In this document: positions 4,818 through 7,180 of the stretch, one piece after another
How the letters are laid out: every line of letters starts with the position of its first letter
How positions within the stretch are numbered: position 1 is the stretch's first letter
Source: Accumulibacter sp.
GTDB lineage: Bacteria > Pseudomonadota > Gammaproteobacteria > Burkholderiales > Rhodocyclaceae
DNA: 7,180 nt
Direction of reading: 5' to 3'
Assembly: GCA_031267455.1 (NCBI GenBank)
Contig: JAIRZC010000248.1
Location: 1 to 7,180, forward strand
Notes under the pieces: generated by a model
Told to the model about the DNA's origin: nothing
The model's database searches: none
Seen by the model: the letters and a program-made list of their open reading frames with translations, nothing else
Translations under genes and position numbers: made by a program

Positions 4818-5297
4818 ATGCTTTACAGAAAAACCATTGCCACATTGAGTCCGAGCATTTTCTTTCTCACAGGCTGTTTTTCCGCGTCAATGAATGTCCG
4901 CCCCGTGTCGGGAGATCTTCCGAAGTTCATCTGCATCAAGGAAAACCCGAAGGTTGCGGTGGATGATTTCGTTCCAGTGATTCAACATCTCTTGTTCGGT
5001 CACGGGATTCAGAGCGAAGTTTTTGAAGAAACCAAGGAAGCCCCCGAAAAATGTGGGCACATTCTGACGTATGTCGCCTGGAGACGTTGGGACGTGGTTC
5101 CTTTTCTTTACCAAGCCGATCTCAGACTGATGCGGCGTTCTGGCGAAATACTCGCCTCGGCCAGTTACACCGGCGGAGGGGGATTCAATTTCTCAAAATT
5201 CGCGGGAACCGAAACCAAGATGGCTCCTGTTATTGACGCGCTGCTTGGGAAAACGTCGGTAAAACAGCTTTCCCCGGAAACGGACGACGCGAAATAA
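4818..5297 (+). CDS. Lipoprotein resembling the Sbal_3080 family
   Basis: 159 residues with a lipoprotein signal peptide: MLYRK, a hydrophobic core and the lipobox LTGC, giving acylation at Cys20. The mature part has ICIKENPKVAVDDF, a helix (VIQHLLFGHGI), a second Cys in KCGHILTYVAWRRWDVVPFL, then strands YQADLRLMRRSGEILASASY, a glycine-rich loop and NFSKFAGTETKMAPVIDAL. This order (IxENPxV, TYxAxWxWD, KF-x-T-x-x-K) fits what I remember of Sbal_3080-type lipoproteins, whose molecular function is unknown. An outer or inner membrane anchor on the periplasmic side is inferred. The ribosome site GGAGGGG is strong and the gene looks intact. It stands alone between the repeat and the convergent LPP gene. 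Confidence 0.85.
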   Translation: MLYRKTIATLSPSIFFLTGCFSASMNVRPVSGDLPKFICIKENPKVAVDDFVPVIQHLLFGHGIQSEVFEETKEAPEKCGHILTYVAWRRWDVVPFLYQADLRLMRRSGEILASASYTGGGGFNFSKFAGTETKMAPVIDALLGKTSVKQLSPETDDAK

Positions 5298-5319
5298 TCT
5301 TCTTCGCGCCGCCCGTCCG
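5281..5319. terminator. Possible bidirectional terminator between convergent genes
   Basis: A two-tier stem pairs CGGACG (5281-5286) with CGTCCG (5314-5319) and CGCGAA (5288-5293) with TTCGCG (5303-5308). It spans the stop of the lipoprotein gene and the 23-bp gap to the end of the LPP gene. There is no clear U-run on either strand. Confidence 0.3.
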
Positions 5320-5320
5320 C

Positions 5321-7180
5321 TTACCTTCTTCGAACTCCGAACGCTGCCGCCGCCGGGTTATCGGTCTCGCTCTCTTCGAGCGCTTTGATTTCGGTCAGCG
5401 TCCGGTTGATTTGCGCGCTGGGCAGACCGGTGAAGTCGCCCAGCAGATGGACCGCTGCCTTGCGGAAGGCGTCGTCGAACTCGCCCTGCATCGCTTGCTG
5501 CCCGAACTTTTGCGCATCGGAAACAGCCCGAATACCGGCCGGGCCTTGATACCCGAAAGAGGGGTTCCCGGTGACGATCTTCGCTACCTCACCGAATTCG
5601 CGTACGACGACCATGAGGCCCATGAGGTAGCTCAACTGTTCGGCGGCCAGTTTGCGCGCGAGTTCCCCCAGATCATCGTCGCCCGAATCGCCCGGCGTGA
5701 GGGCTGTTTTCAGGAAGTAACCCAGCACGGCCGGCGCCGTGTAGAGCATGAGATAGTCGACCGCCAGCTTTGCGCGCCTGGCCGGCGTGTTGGCCCCCAT
5801 GGTTTGCGCCACGCCCAGGTTCAGGGCGGTGTTCATGAACGAATAGAACAACACGGTGAAAAGCCGTTGCGCCGGGCCACCGCGCTCGATGGCCGACAGG
5901 TCTTTGGTTTGCCCGCCGCCCTGGGAGTCGATAACGGCTTGATCCGCCAGGGCCACGGCGCGGGTTTCCTCGCTGCCCTCGGCGATGGCCTTCTCGTAGG
6001 CGCCCTGCCAGGTTGGCACGTCGACCATCTGCTGACAGCGCATCATGAGGAAACAGGCATAGCGCCCGACGTACTCGTCCCAAGCGCTTTGGCCCCGCAC
6101 GCGCAGTTCGTTGAGTTCGCGGAAACGGGTACGCGCCCGGTTTTCCATGAACGAGGACTTGTCCACGACCTCGCGCGTGAGGCCGAGCGGATTAGCGAGG
6201 TAGCTGATAATACCTCGCGCCACCCAAGGCGTGCCCACGCGGACGATGGATTGCGTGATGCCGAGCGGCTGGATGAGCGCGCTCATGACGTTGAAACCAA
6301 GGCCGGCGGCGCTCACCCCCTGGCGCAAACGCGAGAGGGCCATATCCACGGCGGCGTCCGCGCCTTTCTCACCCTCGGCCACATCCTGCACCCAAGTCTT
6401 GAACTGCTGCTTGGCCTCGGGGCCGTAGCGCTCGCGGATGGCGGCGTCGATGGTATGCGAACGCAGCAACCGGTTGGCGTCAATCAGCCACTCGTGCCAG
6501 GCGAGGTCGTGAATCACGTCATTGACGCCCGAGTAGAGGCCGGCCAGCGTGTAGAGCAGCGGCCGTCCTTGCACTTCCTCGACGCGCGACTTGGTGAAGC
6601 TGCGGCGCGTGGTGGCCGTGGTATAAGCGCCTTGCAACTGACGCCTGGCGCTTTCCGAGTCGGCATCTTCCACGGCGCGCTGGCTGGCGGCCGGGTCGTG
6701 CTTGATGGGGTAGTAGCCGCCGCGCAAATGCGCGGTCGTTCCGTCCGCTGTGGTCACGGCGAAGGGGCGCGGCGCCACCCATTCGGGTTCTTTCCCGTAG
6801 ATACGGCGTTCCTTGGCGGCGATCTGCGGCCGGTAGCCCTCGAAGTGATCCCACACGGCCTGTACCGCCGTCCATTCTTGCGCGGTCAGCGATTGCAGCA
6901 CCGGGGCAAGCTGGGCGTTTGTCCAACCTTCGCCGCCGAGCAGCCGCTGAAGGTTGCCCGTGTTGCCGGTATTCAGCGCGATGGCGAAGCGCGCCTCGCG
7001 GTTCAGGCTGCGGTTGATGGTCGGGAAGAATTGTCCTTTGCCACCCATTTTGCCCCGCTTGAACACCGGGGCGAGGATTTCCGACAGCCTGGTCGTGGCC
7101 TCGGCGCGCATCGTGGTTTCCTGGTCGCCGCGCTCATTAGCGCTGCGCACGAAGTATTCCCACATGGGGCCGCCGTCCTT
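5321..7180 (-). CDS. Large polyvalent-type phage protein (LPP), C-terminal 619 residues, runs off right edge
   Basis: The minus frame is open from base 7180 (KDGGPMWEYFVRSANERGDQ) to TAA at 5323-5321. The Met at 7165-7163 is internal, not a start. Numbering from that Met, I recognise segments typical of the structural C-terminal region of giant phage polyproteins: RGGYYPIKHDP (148-158), RRSFTKSRVEEV-GRPLLYTLAGLY-NDVIHDLAWHE (187-225), GLGFNVMSALIQPLGITQSI (288-307), and QTKDLSAIERGG-LFTVLFYSFMNTALNL (419-450). Hydrophobic stretches at about 433-455, 468-488 and 509-521 suggest membrane insertion. It ends AFGVRRR. Such proteins are thought to be packaged and injected with the DNA, with effector domains nearer the N-terminus. 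Codons favour GCC/GGC more than the left-hand LPP piece, suggesting separate ancestry. Other frames here are shadows. Confidence 0.88.
   Translation of the reverse strand, partial: KDGGPMWEYFVRSANERGDQETTMRAEATTRLSEILAPVFKRGKMGGKGQFFPTINRSLNREARFAIALNTGNTGNLQRLLGGEGWTNAQLAPVLQSLTAQEWTAVQAVWDHFEGYRPQIAAKERRIYGKEPEWVAPRPFAVTTADGTTAHLRGGYYPIKHDPAASQRAVEDADSESARRQLQGAYTTATTRRSFTKSRVEEVQGRPLLYTLAGLYSGVNDVIHDLAWHEWLIDANRLLRSHTIDAAIRERYGPEAKQQFKTWVQDVAEGEKGADAAVDMALSRLRQGVSAAGLGFNVMSALIQPLGITQSIVRVGTPWVARGIISYLANPLGLTREVVDKSSFMENRARTRFRELNELRVRGQSAWDEYVGRYACFLMMRCQQMVDVPTWQGAYEKAIAEGSEETRAVALADQAVIDSQGGGQTKDLSAIERGGPAQRLFTVLFYSFMNTALNLGVAQTMGANTPARRAKLAVDYLMLYTAPAVLGYFLKTALTPGDSGDDDLGELARKLAAEQLSYLMGLMVVVREFGEVAKIVTGNPSFGYQGPAGIRAVSDAQKFGQQAMQGEFDDAFRKAAVHLLGDFTGLPSAQINRTLTEIKALEESETDNPAAAAFGVRRR

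Noticed and set aside
5673..6926. Two minus-strand frames of 135-136 codons inside the LPP gene
   Set aside because: Arg/Gly/His-rich alternative frames of a GC-rich gene; the LPP frame is continuous and conserved.
1..7180. CRISPR array, tRNA, rRNA, insertion-sequence transposase, integrase or attachment site
   Set aside because: No regularly spaced repeats, cloverleaf, transposase or integrase motif was found by reading both strands.

Overview
This window looks like an accessory stretch of a phage or prophage genome in a Gram-negative bacterium, probably a proteobacterium or desulfobacterium-like host (inference). The base composition is moderately GC-rich. The bacterial cargo includes a lipobox lipoprotein and a secreted Sel1/Hcp-type repeat protein, both designs for a cell with an outer membrane and periplasm. 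No host housekeeping gene is visible.

Two layers are interleaved. The minus strand carries the phage backbone. At the right edge (7180 to 5321) is the C-terminal part of a very large polyvalent-type phage protein (LPP). At the left edge (669 to 1) is the intact start of another LPP that runs out of the window. Between them are a second, frameshifted and truncated copy of the LPP N-terminus (3885 to 3504), a C-terminal piece of an internal virion or tail protein (1941 to 1345), and two short coding remnants (2693 to 2499 and about 2370 to 2221).

The plus strand carries small self-contained cargo operons: hicAB (737-1335), the C-terminal relic of a LexA/S24-type repressor (about 2710-2886), a secreted Sel1 protein (2963-3454), a toxin-first RelE/ParE-XRE toxin-antitoxin pair (3985-4575), and a lipoprotein resembling the Sbal_3080 family (4818-5297). 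Both LPP 5' ends have a different toxin-antitoxin module placed divergently within about 100 bp.

Non-coding structure includes a 20-bp perfect palindrome over the hicAB -10 box and start codon. A cluster of stem-loops with a possible alternative pairing lies at 2017-2148. A 67-bp dispersed repeat occurs at 2154-2220 and 4691-4758, and part of it recurs at the 3' end of the right-hand LPP gene. The overall picture is an LPP locus that has been duplicated, recombined and repeatedly loaded with addiction modules and envelope or secreted cargo genes.
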